Origin: JABLTI01 sp035528035
GTDB lineage: Archaea; Asgardarchaeota; Heimdallarchaeia; JABLTI01
Direction: 5' to 3'
DNA length: 64,000 nt
Assembly: GCA_035528035.1 (NCBI GenBank)
Contig: DATKZI010000014.1
Coordinates: 248,001 to 312,000 of the forward strand
In this document: in pieces, positions 45,309 to 53,650 of the stretch
Layout of the letters: each line of letters begins with the position of its first letter
How positions within the stretch are numbered: the stretch's first letter is position 1
Program-made: the position numbers and the translations under genes
Notes under the pieces: generated by a model
The model's input: only the letters and a program-made list of their open reading frames with translations
The model's database searches: none
What the model was told of the DNA's origin: nothing

Positions 45309-47315
45309 TTATTCTTTTTTAATGAAACTGTCTCCAGGGAGTATTGATATTAAGTCATTTGATGCTGTTGCATTTACTTTAGAGCTATCTTTATCATCCA
45401 ATCCTTTTAAGAATCTAGTAACAATTGTTTTTGCCATTTGACTTTTTGCTATATCTCCTGGAATTAATTTAACAATCCTTGATTTATCAATCGTCTCTAA
45501 TGATTGAATAGCTGAAAGAGGAGCACCAATTGCATAAGCCCATTTCTCTTCAATTATAATTCCTACTGCAATTTCAAGGGGAATATTTCTCAATATATTT
45601 TTTGGTCCTTTTATAATAAAACTACCCTTTGCCAAATATTCTCCTGATGGAGCTGAGAAAGAAACTTGGTCAGGAGTAACCCAAAAAGTATTTTCAGTAC
45701 TTGTTCCATCTTTCCATGCTTTTGAATAACAAACGGAAAATATTCCTGCTTCATCAATTGTTTTTTGAGGGATTTTCTTACCTTCACTTTTTATTATTAC
45801 CACAGCTGCACCATGAATTTCTGCGTGTAGAAAGATATCATCTTTCTCGAGATATTTCTTTACCAATTCATTATTCGTACGTAAGTCTTTGCCTGCAACA
45901 ACTAGAAAACCATCAGATGACCTAAACCAATGGAATTTTTCATACCACTCTCTATTTCGCTTTTCAATTAAGATTGTTTCTTTCTGTGTGAGTTCTTCTA
46001 AACCTGATTCTAATTTGGTTATTCGTTCATTTAATTCATCTATTTTCTTTTGTGCTCCGGGTTTCTTTGCTTCCGATTTTTTAGCAAGTTTATACATCGC
46101 ACTTGCATTATCTGATGCTGATAAAAGAAAATCAACCTCTACCTCTTTTTCATCTAGTTCAAGAATTAATATTTTGCTTTTCTCTTTAATCTCTTTTAGT
46201 AACCGAGCTCCTTTAAGATTCTTATTTTTCGCTCCTGTTAATTTGTCTTTAATTTCAAACCAATCAATATTATTTCTTCTAGCATTTGTTATAGTTGTTA
46301 GAAGCTCATCAATTTCTGCTAGGTAAAGATAAATTAAATTTCCTTTTTCTTTTTCCTCTTCAGAAATTCTATCCATCTCAGCTAAATGCTCTTCTTGTTT
46401 TCTTCGTACTTCGATAATTTGGTTTATTCTCCTTTGCTCAGCATTTAACTCAACATTTGATTCTTTATCAGATTGTGTAGTGCTAAAATGCTCGTCCATA
46501 GCTTCTGAGAAGGAGGAATACTTCACCATTTTATATTGAGAATAGACCTTTAATGGAAAGGGAACTTGATCAATCAATTCATCCGTTTCTTTATCAAAAT
46601 AACCTACTGGTTCTAAAGTTGTATCCCCAGCAAGTTTTCGAAGTTTTTTTACTCCAGTAATAATAGCATTTACTATTTCTTCATTTAGCTCATCTGATTT
46701 TAATGTAGGTTCTATACCCCCTAAAAGACAAACCTCTTGAGCATAGATTTTATTTATATTAAGAATTTTAGAAATTTGAGTAACTATATCCTTTTCAGTT
46801 TGTTTATTTAATTCATCCTTGACCCAATCAATTTCTGCTTCCATAAAATTCTTCCCTGTTGTTGGTGGGAAATGGAATTCTAATCCAGGATGTATATCCC
46901 TATCACGCATTTTTTTGTAATGCTTAGCTACTAGGATTTTATTTTCTGGGCTTAAAAGAATGATATTTCCTTTGCTAAATAATTCAATAATAAGTGTGTA
47001 GACTTTCTCATATGCTTCAAATTTCATAACAAGAATTCGATCAAAATCATATTGTTCTATTGATTGCAAAAACTTCCCTTTGATATGAATGCGAAAAACT
47101 TTACACAAACCAGTTGGTGATGGTGGAAATTCTCTTTTATATTTGGTAATATGCAACCTTTTACCTAATTCAATTACCAAATGTTGAGTTCCTTCAGTTC
47201 TTGTACGAAATCTAAAAAAGAACATATCATTAAGTTCAAAAATGTTTTTAAGCTCGCTTTTACTTAATCGCTGTGTAAGCTCACTAATTATGGCATTTAT
47301 GTCAAAGTTAGTCAT
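45309..47315 (-). CDS. rqcH: RqcH/NEMF (Rqc2) ribosome quality-control protein
   Basis: NFACT-family protein that binds split 50S subunits carrying stalled peptidyl-tRNA. NFACT-N is at the N terminus, opening with FDINAIISEL. A helix-hairpin-helix-like region follows near 190-250. A long coiled coil spans about 280-450, and NFACT-R follows near 455-570, with FHWFRSSDGFLVVAGKD and FLHAEIHGAAVVII. TTG 47348 and ATG 47339 lie upstream in frame, but the family start corresponds to ATG 47315. Archaeal members may add C-terminal tails as in bacteria; that is inferred from the family. Confidence 0.92.
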   Translation of the reverse strand: MTNFDINAIISELTQRLSKSELKNIFELNDMFFFRFRTRTEGTQHLVIELGKRLHITKYKREFPPSPTGLCKVFRIHIKGKFLQSIEQYDFDRILVMKFEAYEKVYTLIIELFSKGNIILLSPENKILVAKHYKKMRDRDIHPGLEFHFPPTTGKNFMEAEIDWVKDELNKQTEKDIVTQISKILNINKIYAQEVCLLGGIEPTLKSDELNEEIVNAIITGVKKLRKLAGDTTLEPVGYFDKETDELIDQVPFPLKVYSQYKMVKYSSFSEAMDEHFSTTQSDKESNVELNAEQRRINQIIEVRRKQEEHLAEMDRISEEEKEKGNLIYLYLAEIDELLTTITNARRNNIDWFEIKDKLTGAKNKNLKGARLLKEIKEKSKILILELDEKEVEVDFLLSASDNASAMYKLAKKSEAKKPGAQKKIDELNERITKLESGLEELTQKETILIEKRNREWYEKFHWFRSSDGFLVVAGKDLRTNNELVKKYLEKDDIFLHAEIHGAAVVIIKSEGKKIPQKTIDEAGIFSVCYSKAWKDGTSTENTFWVTPDQVSFSAPSGEYLAKGSFIIKGPKNILRNIPLEIAVGIIIEEKWAYAIGAPLSAIQSLETIDKSRIVKLIPGDIAKSQMAKTIVTRFLKGLDDKDSSKVNATASNDLISILPGDSFIKKE

Positions 47316-47341
47316 TGAAGATTTCAATGGAGTCACCATGT

Positions 47342-48031
47342 ATGTCAAAAAAGAATCCTAAACAAAAAGTTTCCTCAAGTTCTTCTAATAAGGAAAAAAT
47401 CGATTTAGAGAAGTATGAAGATTCCTTTGATGGAGAAGGAGAACCACCCCAAAAAACTGAAGTGGAATATGAAAATTACGAATTACCTGAAGATTTTGTT
47501 CCTCCTAAAAAAGAAGGTGATGTCGATGAGAAAGATCTTGGATGGTTTAAGCGTAAGCTCAAAGATATCGAGGAAATGGAAAATACACAGAGACTGTATT
47601 GGATTAAAATCTTAACTGCTAGTGTTGCTGGTGTTTTACTTGGTCTTTTTGGTGCTCAAAAAGGATGGTGGCTTCTTTTAATGATAGGATTATATGCTGC
47701 AGTAACACTTGGGGGTTTCTATCTCTTTAAACTTGATTGGAGTTTTAAAGAAATAATTTTTAGTGGACTTTTTCCCTTTATTGCATTATTTGCCCTTTTC
47801 TGGGTTTTAATGTTTAGTTCATTATATGCTCCTTCTATGACTGAGTGGTTCAATATGCTGAAAATTGTAATAACTAATACTGTTAATGGAACAGAATTTA
47901 TTTATACATCAACAAGAACAACTCAAGCTGCAGGATTTCCATTTATATCAATAATTATTACCATTCTTTCAACATTTGGTCTTTTACAATTTTTATTACG
48001 AAGACAAAATAGAAAAGAACAAAAAGAATAG
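47342..48031 (+). CDS. membrane protein with charged N-terminal tail
   Basis: Not firmly recognised. The first 75 residues are highly charged and disordered-looking. About four helices follow: a Gly-rich pair (TASVAGVLLGLFGAQKGWW... then GLYAAVTLGGF), one at 145-170 and one near the end. A basic tail closes it. The Gly-rich helical pair loosely recalls EMC6/Rab5-interacting proteins, which is only a suggestion. ATG 47342 has GGAG at 47329-47332; the outer TTG 47315 would overlap the rqcH start. It is divergent from rqcH with 26 bp between starts. Confidence 0.75.
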   Translation: MSKKNPKQKVSSSSSNKEKIDLEKYEDSFDGEGEPPQKTEVEYENYELPEDFVPPKKEGDVDEKDLGWFKRKLKDIEEMENTQRLYWIKILTASVAGVLLGLFGAQKGWWLLLMIGLYAAVTLGGFYLFKLDWSFKEIIFSGLFPFIALFALFWVLMFSSLYAPSMTEWFNMLKIVITNTVNGTEFIYTSTRTTQAAGFPFISIIITILSTFGLLQFLLRRQNRKEQKE

Positions 48032-48035
48032 AAAA

Positions 48036-48055
48036 TTGAAGCATTATTGCTTCAA
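48036..48055. terminator. hairpin between convergent genes
   Basis: A perfect 8-bp stem (TTGAAGCA with TGCTTCAA) with a TTAT loop lies 5 bp after the membrane-protein stop and 3 bp before the minus-strand stop. T-rich sequence follows on the right. Confidence 0.55.
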
Positions 48056-48057
48056 AA

Positions 48058-49185
48058 TTATTTTTCTTTATTTTGAGTATTTAAGGGCAAATAAATATCG
48101 AGTAAATTACCATCACTTTCATCGGACATTTCCAAATAACCATTATAGAATTTTAACAAAGAATTGATTACAAATGGTCCAAGATCTTGAAATGATTGAT
48201 CATTTGTTGAATGCATTAATTCTGATGGATGAGTGGCATTTCTCTGCTCATAGATATATTTCATATGAAACGCTCGAATATTTATCTTTAAATAATTTAT
48301 TCCATCTGTATTTACATTGCTAAACTCAAGATTTATTCTAATTTTAGGATTGGGATCATTAAGTATAGAAATTAGTAATAATTCAGTAATGAAATGTAAA
48401 AGATCATTATCAGCTAAAACCATTTTTGGTTGGTCAAGATTTCCGTAGATTTCAAAGCTTTTATCGCTATAATCGCTTCTTAACCGGTTAATAGCAGTAT
48501 TAAAAGTTCTAGTAATATCAATTTCAATAAGATCAGAAGTTTTCTTATAAACTATTGATTGTAATTTCTTAATATTTCTCGTTAAACGAGCATTTTTTCT
48601 AATCACTTGTTGGAATAATTTTAATACTTTTTTCTGTTCATCAGTTGGATTAAGTTTTTCTATTTGAACCATTGTTAGAAGAAGAGATTGATTTAATTCA
48701 TCTACATTATTAACTAGAAGATCATTAAGAAAGAGAATTTCTTTATTAGCATTTTCAAGATCCTTTAGAAATCGCTGATTCTCCATTTTTAAATTGTGTT
48801 TTACAAGAACTTCTTCAAGTGTTCGTAATAATTTATTTCCACTAACTGGTTTTTCTAAATACCCCCCAACATCAAATTGCATAGCCTTAATTGCAGAATC
48901 AATTGAACCATAACCTGTAATGATAATAAATTCGGTATCAGGACTAATTGTTCGATACTGAGAAATAAGATCCATACCGTTAATATCAGGTAAATTGAGA
49001 TCAATCAAAGCAATATCTATAAATTTGTTTGAGAGAATTTCTACTGCTTCTTCACCAGTTCCAGCACTTTCAATATTTATATACCCACTTCTTTTCAAAA
49101 TTTCAATGAAGATTTCTCTTATATCTTTATCATCATCTGTTATAAGCAGATTTATTTTATTCTTTATTGACTCATTGGCACTCAT
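48058..49185 (-). CDS. receiver domain fused to a degenerate histidine-kinase core
   Basis: A complete receiver domain fills residues 10-128: acidic pocket D17-D19, phosphoacceptor D62 (LIDLNLPD), T90 and K112. A helical dimerisation-type region and an ATPase-like fold follow. Where kinases carry the His-Asp box there is LLVNN (N159/N160), and the final region (DLGPFVINSLLKFYNGYLEM) aligns with the G box but lacks its glycines. It therefore should accept phosphate but not autophosphorylate. The soluble PAS kinase at 3.4-5.3 kb is a candidate partner by type only. Confidence 0.82.
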   Translation of the reverse strand: MSANESIKNKINLLITDDDKDIREIFIEILKRSGYINIESAGTGEEAVEILSNKFIDIALIDLNLPDINGMDLISQYRTISPDTEFIIITGYGSIDSAIKAMQFDVGGYLEKPVSGNKLLRTLEEVLVKHNLKMENQRFLKDLENANKEILFLNDLLVNNVDELNQSLLLTMVQIEKLNPTDEQKKVLKLFQQVIRKNARLTRNIKKLQSIVYKKTSDLIEIDITRTFNTAINRLRSDYSDKSFEIYGNLDQPKMVLADNDLLHFITELLLISILNDPNPKIRINLEFSNVNTDGINYLKINIRAFHMKYIYEQRNATHPSELMHSTNDQSFQDLGPFVINSLLKFYNGYLEMSDESDGNLLDIYLPLNTQNKEK

Positions 49186-49413
49186 TGATACAGTCCTTCA
49201 CTCATATTTTTTAAAATGAATTAGCTATTTCCCTCTAAAAAATTGATAGTTTTATAGCTAGATACTTGACTTATCTTTTTCTGACTTTACAAATGAATTT
49301 TCTTTTTTAAAACTTGTTTTATAAGCAAAACTAAAGCTAAATAGGAAAGATAACAAAGAAATTAGAAAACAATAAACATTAGTATTTAATCAAAAAAAAA
49401 AGAATAAAAAATA

Positions 49414-49965
49414 TTACCACCATAAAAACCAGAATTGTATAAACCATATAACAGGTGCTAAAAGACTTATGATAAATGCTGAGATAGAAAGTACACGTCT
49501 ATTAGGATTAATCAAACCAATTATTGCAAGAATAAAAGCAATAACACTGCAAGGTATACCTGCGAACATTCCAACACAAGGACATGGTATTGCAAAAAGT
49601 ATTGCTGAAATAACAGTAAAAACGATAGAAACTATTGCGGCTGAATTATTTTCACTGCTTCCAGATGGTACCCTTGTTGGTACAACAACAATACTTGATC
49701 CGATTGGTTCATTGGTAAATCTTTGAATTTCAATGGGTTCTGAAGTTAATGGTCGTTCAGAAAGTATTCTTACATTAGATTCTTCTTTTTCCTCAGAGTG
49801 TATTGTTTGACCTAGTGGTTCTACAAAAGATTCAGTTTGTGATTGATTGCTTTCAGATATTATTGGTCTCTCATTTACATTTGCACCGCAATTGCTGCAG
49901 AAAATATCACCATCTCTAATTAGAGTACTACAGAAAATGCAATGTTTTTCTTCTTCTTTTGGCAT
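49414..49965 (-). CDS. zinc-ribbon protein with membrane domain
   Basis: A single zinc ribbon (CIFC...CSNC, about residues 9-26) precedes a disordered Ser/Glu-rich linker. Three hydrophobic stretches follow near 108-175, containing the motif IPCPCVGMFAGIP. Architecture resembles archaeal zinc-ribbon/DUF4190-type proteins of unknown function. The interrupted gene just downstream is a paralogue that shares the IPCPCV motif. SD-like GAG precedes the ATG. Confidence 0.72.
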   Translation of the reverse strand: MPKEEEKHCIFCSTLIRDGDIFCSNCGANVNERPIISESNQSQTESFVEPLGQTIHSEEKEESNVRILSERPLTSEPIEIQRFTNEPIGSSIVVVPTRVPSGSSENNSAAIVSIVFTVISAILFAIPCPCVGMFAGIPCSVIAFILAIIGLINPNRRVLSISAFIISLLAPVIWFIQFWFLWW

Positions 49966-50176
49966 TTTTCTCTCAAACCCTTAATATTATCTCTAATAAT
50001 CGCTATTATTTGTAATAAAATAAATCATCATTTAAGTATAAGAGGATAACCAAATTAATTAAAAATTTTGAAATATAATCGATAGTATCAATTCAAACTA
50101 GTGATACGTTTATTTTAATCTTGATAATTTATACTGAATGCCAGTTAAAAAAAAGAAAACATAAAGAAATTCAATG

Positions 50177-50632
50177 TTAATAGATATAGAAACCGTACAT
50201 TATTACATGAATGATACCCCAAATAGCTGGTGCTGCTAAACTAAAACTGAAAGCTAACCAATCAAGTTTTTTTCTTGGTTTTATTGCTACTCCAACTATT
50301 CCTAGGATTTAGCCTATAGCACTGACTGGCAGACCGCCAAATATAGAAACACATGGACATGGTATTAAAAATAGTGAAGCAGCGATAGCTGTAAAAATCA
50401 AAGAAATTGTAGCATAAACTGCTTGCTTATGTGTCTGTACCGTAGGTTGAATAGTTCGTACCATTATTGGTGTTCCATATAATGGTTGAACTGTTGGATT
50501 TTCGATTATTCTTTGTTTTTGCATCATTTGATTGTTTTCTTTCAAAGAAGCACCACAATTATTACACAATAAATCTTCTGGATTAATTATTCCATTACAA
50601 ATAGGACAAAACATTTCTTCTTTTTCGCTCAA
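50177..50632 (-). pseudogene. zinc-ribbon membrane protein interrupted by an in-frame stop
   Basis: The first 107 codons encode a zinc ribbon (CPIC...CNNC), a linker and a helix with IPCPCVSIFGGLP, then TAA at 50309-50311. Reading on in the same frame gives 43 more sense codons (ILGIVGVAIKPRKK, then SFSLAAPAIWGI) to the next stop at 50177. This second part aligns with the last 45 residues of the paralogue at 49414, and the stop falls where that protein has Phe. A nonsense mutation, sequencing error or read-through would explain it. A truncated product of 107 residues may still be made. Confidence 0.72.
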
Positions 50633-50757
50633 AAAAACATCCTCCCAAATAATATTATGTAGAGCATGCTAATAATTTACATAATATTATTATAATTATT
50701 CTGAAAATTATCTAAAAAAGATTAGAAATTATAAAAAAGAAGAAAAATGGACTGCTT

Positions 50758-50907
50758 CTATTTGGAAGCAATTTTCTCAAGAGAACGAGCAATGCGTTCT
50801 AAACCATTCTCAAAAATCCTTGTTTGATATTCTATTTGGTGATTAATATCATCTAATATTCTTTGAAAACTTTCTATTTCACGTTCGATTTGATCTAAAT
50901 CACTCAT
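50758..50907 (-). CDS. 49-residue coiled-coil protein
   Basis: A short frame opening with MSDLDQIEREIESFQ and continuing as a single amphipathic helix with heptad-spaced I/L/F to the end. AGGTG stands 7 nt before the ATG, an ideal archaeal SD, and the codons look like those of neighbouring genes. No family is recognised; a small oligomerising or adaptor peptide is likely. Confidence 0.6.
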   Translation of the reverse strand: MSDLDQIEREIESFQRILDDINHQIEYQTRIFENGLERIARSLEKIASK

Positions 50908-51001
50908 AGTATGACACCTTGATTATTATAATGAAATAAAACGTTTTAATAAAAGGTAATTGTTATCGGAAATATAGATTAAATTACTTTGGTTTCTATA
51001 A

Positions 51002-51334
51002 TTACTCTCTTTTGATTTGTAAATAATAATCATTATCTACCTTTCTGATCAACACTTCAAATGAGCCCATAACACTAAAACAAATACTATCATCATCACC
51101 CATAGGAAATATCTCATTATCCCTAAAATGATCTTTTTTTGGATAAAATTTTACTGGTTTTAATTCAATCCATTCTGTATATTGTCTGTCAAAAAATAAC
51201 ACTGTATCATCAGACGAATTATTTGATGGGATTTTAATTGGAAATGCCCAATAGAACAAGTAGACGCCAGTGTCTGTTTTCTCAAGAAGCTTTATCTGCC
51301 TTCTTAATTCATGAGGATCGGTTTGCAAAACCAT
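51002..51334 (-). CDS. hypothetical protein, 110 residues
   Basis: Not recognised. The protein is soluble, acidic and rich in aromatic residues, with alternating beta-strand-like stretches (VYLFYWAFPIKI, EWIELKPVKFYP, FEVLIRKVDNDYYLQI). It has no Cys cluster or membrane segment. It begins with ATG at 51334 and has no obvious operon partner. Confidence 0.55.
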   Translation of the reverse strand: MVLQTDPHELRRQIKLLEKTDTGVYLFYWAFPIKIPSNNSSDDTVLFFDRQYTEWIELKPVKFYPKKDHFRDNEIFPMGDDDSICFSVMGSFEVLIRKVDNDYYLQIKRE

Positions 51335-51508
51335 TTTTACACCAATAATCTATCAAATATATTATACTATAAAGCTTATTGAAAAAGAATGTAATTAGTT
51401 GATTAATTTTAAATTAAAGTAATAGATTAAGTTGTACTTTAAATTATTTAGATTAGTAATTTTAGTTACAATACCTATCATTATCATCTCAATTAACAAA
51501 AAACAATA

Positions 51509-51538
51509 GGAAATTATCGAATAATTTAGATAATTTCC
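51509..51538 (-). terminator. hairpin terminator
   Basis: A perfect 10-bp inverted repeat (GGAAATTATC and GATAATTTCC) with a 10-nt centre lies 26 bp after the stop of the hypothetical gene at 51564. On the minus strand it is followed by a T-run. Confidence 0.55.
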
Positions 51539-51563
51539 TTATTAGCAATTATTACTAAATTTG

Positions 51564-52073
51564 TTAAAAACCAAATGGATCATTATAAGAATATAGTTTA
51601 TAAAAATGATTTATAATTCGTGCAGCACAATTAAATTCAAAGTCAGAAATCTTCTTTATTGGAACTCTTGATATTTCTCCGAATGCTTTTATTGCTTCTT
51701 CGATTTCTTTATCCGCAGCAAAACCAGATTTAAGCATGAAATGAGCGAATAATAGTTTATGATGATTTTTAGGATTATCATTAGTATCTGGACCTGTGAA
51801 TCCGGTTAAGAGGATAGATATACCTCGTAACAATCGATCCATATCAATTCGATGAGTCATTTTATAGAATTTTACGAATTTCTTAGAAAAGCCAATTGGA
51901 CGATTTAGCTCATCATTAAAGAAAATTTCTGGAAGTTTTTCTTTCTCAAGGTTTTCATAGGCTGATCCAGGTTGGAAAACCATCTTCATTCCCATAGAAA
52001 TCATAAATACATTTGTACCAGATTTTTTTAGATATTCTTTTCCTTTTTCAAAATTATTCTGTATCATAAGCAA
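51564..52073 (-). CDS. hypothetical protein, 169 residues
   Basis: Not recognised. It appears soluble and mostly helical, with a Met-rich stretch (MISMGMKMVF) near 25 and a central RIDMDRLLRGISILL helix. An ATG at 52067 (third residue) is an alternative start. It lies downstream of peroxiredoxin on the same strand but beyond that gene's hairpin terminator, so it is probably transcribed on its own. Confidence 0.6.
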   Translation of the reverse strand: MLMIQNNFEKGKEYLKKSGTNVFMISMGMKMVFQPGSAYENLEKEKLPEIFFNDELNRPIGFSKKFVKFYKMTHRIDMDRLLRGISILLTGFTGPDTNDNPKNHHKLLFAHFMLKSGFAADKEIEEAIKAFGEISRVPIKKISDFEFNCAARIINHFYKLYSYNDPFGF

Positions 52074-52171
52074 TAAAAGAATTAATTTATTTTAAATATT
52101 AATGAAATCAAAGATTTTTTCCTACACGAATTTTAAATCAAATTGTTAATTTAAATAATAAAAAAAGTATG

Positions 52172-52202
52172 AAATGAAAAACTCTGAATGAATTTTTCAT
52201 TT
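52172..52202 (-). terminator. hairpin terminator of the peroxiredoxin gene
   Basis: A perfect 10-bp inverted repeat (AAATGAAAAA and TTTTTCATTT) with an 11-nt centre overlaps the stop codon. It is followed on the minus strand by a T7 run. Confidence 0.6.
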
Positions 52203-52851
52203 ATTTAGGAGGTCGTTCTTTGTGACATAACCACCAATCATAGCATTCGTATTGTTTTAGCCGTTCTTTAGCAGTTTTTACATCACTTGCTGGTGGAATA
52301 ATTACTCGATCCTTTAGTAGTTCATTATTTGGCCAGTTAGCAGGCATTGCCACACCATTTTTATCAGCAACTTGGAATGCTTCAAGAATTCTCAAAATTT
52401 CATCCATGTTTCGACCCATTTCTGGTGGATAGTAGATTATTGCGCGAATAATACTTTCTGGATCAATTACAAATACCGCTCGAACAGTACTAGATGATTT
52501 GTTTGGATGGATCATTCCATAAAGTTTGCCTACTTGACCATGATCAGCAATGATTGGAAATTCAATATCGACATTTAATTTCTCTTTTATCCATTCCACC
52601 CATTTGATATGACTATAAACTTGATCTATACTTAAACCAATTAGTTGAGCACCTAATTTATCAAATGCTTTCTTTCTTGCTTGAAAAGCAACAAATTCAG
52701 TTGTACAAACAGGTGTAAAGTCTGCTGGATGTGAAAAGAACACTGTCCATTTTCCCTTGTAGTCATCTGGAAAATTAACAGTCCCATGAGTTGTTTTTGC
52801 TGTAAAGCTTGGAGCTTTATCACCAATTAATGGAAAATTATATTCTGACAT
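52201..52851 (-). CDS. peroxiredoxin (Prx6-type, archaeal 2-Cys)
   Basis: Reduces peroxides with a thiol donor. The peroxidatic Cys is C49 in FTPVCTTEF, preceded by SHPADF. C-terminal C203 and C209 (YECYDWWLC) match the extra cysteines of the Aeropyrum-type archaeal enzymes, where one acts as resolving Cys. The 216-residue length and the long C-terminal arm fit the Prx6 subfamily. A DtxR-box-like palindrome lies 84 bp upstream of the start. Transcription ends at the hairpin overlapping its stop. Confidence 0.93.
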   Translation of the reverse strand: MSEYNFPLIGDKAPSFTAKTTHGTVNFPDDYKGKWTVFFSHPADFTPVCTTEFVAFQARKKAFDKLGAQLIGLSIDQVYSHIKWVEWIKEKLNVDIEFPIIADHGQVGKLYGMIHPNKSSSTVRAVFVIDPESIIRAIIYYPPEMGRNMDEILRILEAFQVADKNGVAMPANWPNNELLKDRVIIPPASDVKTAKERLKQYECYDWWLCHKERPPK

Positions 52852-52934
52852 AAATCATTTATCTCTCCAATTAAAGTGGATTCAATTTAACATTAACGTT
52901 AACTTAATTAAAATGTCTTTCTTAAAAAATAATG

Positions 52935-52948
52935 TTAGGTAAACCTAA
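52935..52948. promoter_or_regulatory. DtxR-box-like palindrome upstream of peroxiredoxin
   Basis: A perfect 14-bp palindrome, TTAGGT-AA-ACCTAA, resembles the TTAGG/CCTAA half-sites bound by DtxR/IdeR-type metal regulators. It stands 84 bp before the peroxiredoxin start. No DtxR-like gene is in the window. Confidence 0.35.
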
Positions 52949-53023
52949 AAGTTAAGAAAATGATGTTTGGATTATTTAACTAGAATAAAAAAAAACAGAG
53001 TGGAAATATTTTATTCAGTCATG

Positions 53024-53470
53024 TTAAATTATGAAAGGACTAGAAAATCTAAAGATCATCCAAAACATTACTCCTAAAACAGCAGCAAAAATAATTGAAA
53101 ATACACCGATAATTATTCCACTAATTGCTACTTGATATCCAGGTTTTTTTTCTGAAAATGATATAATACCAAGTATAATAGCAATAAATCCACCTAAGCC
53201 AGGAATGATAAATAAACCTAATATCCCAAAAATAAATGAAACCATTGCTAGTTTATTTTGACCTAAATAAACTCTTTGAGTTTCGGAACCTGTTGTTTGT
53301 GGAATATCTGATCCATAAGTATAAGTTGGTTTTGGAGGTTCAGTGCTATAAGAGTAGTTTTGGTTATTCCCTGATTCTAGATTTAAAACATTTCCACAAT
53401 ACATACAAAAAGTGGCATTTATATCAGTATTAACCTTGCCACAAAAAAGACATTTTTTCTCTTCTGTCAT
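53024..53470 (-). CDS. zinc-ribbon DUF4190-type membrane protein
   Basis: A zinc ribbon (CLFC...CMYC, about residues 7-24) is followed by a Tyr/Pro/Ser-rich linker. Two helices with the DUF4190-like pattern then follow: LAMVSFIFGILGLFIIPGLGG, a short ILGIISF turn, and an ISGIIIGVFSIIFA helix. Function is unknown. It is related in layout, not closely in sequence, to the genes at 49.4 and 50.2 kb. Confidence 0.75.
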   Translation of the reverse strand: MTEEKKCLFCGKVNTDINATFCMYCGNVLNLESGNNQNYSYSTEPPKPTYTYGSDIPQTTGSETQRVYLGQNKLAMVSFIFGILGLFIIPGLGGFIAIILGIISFSEKKPGYQVAISGIIIGVFSIIFAAVLGVMFWMIFRFSSPFII

Positions 53471-53650
53471 TTTCTAACATGATCCTTGTAGTAAAATACT
53501 ATATGGTTATTTATATCATGGGTATTTAAACATTGATAATAGAAAATTAATATGAAAAAATAATTGGTTTTCTCTTTGAGTAAATCAGACCAATCATAAT
53601 AATCTTTTATATTCTGGTAATTGTTAATTTAAGTTCATGGGGGATTATGA

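Noticed and set aside
45889..46326. Plus-strand 145-codon open frame
   Set aside because: Lies wholly inside the coiled-coil part of rqcH; Ser/Phe-rich composition is that of an antisense shadow.
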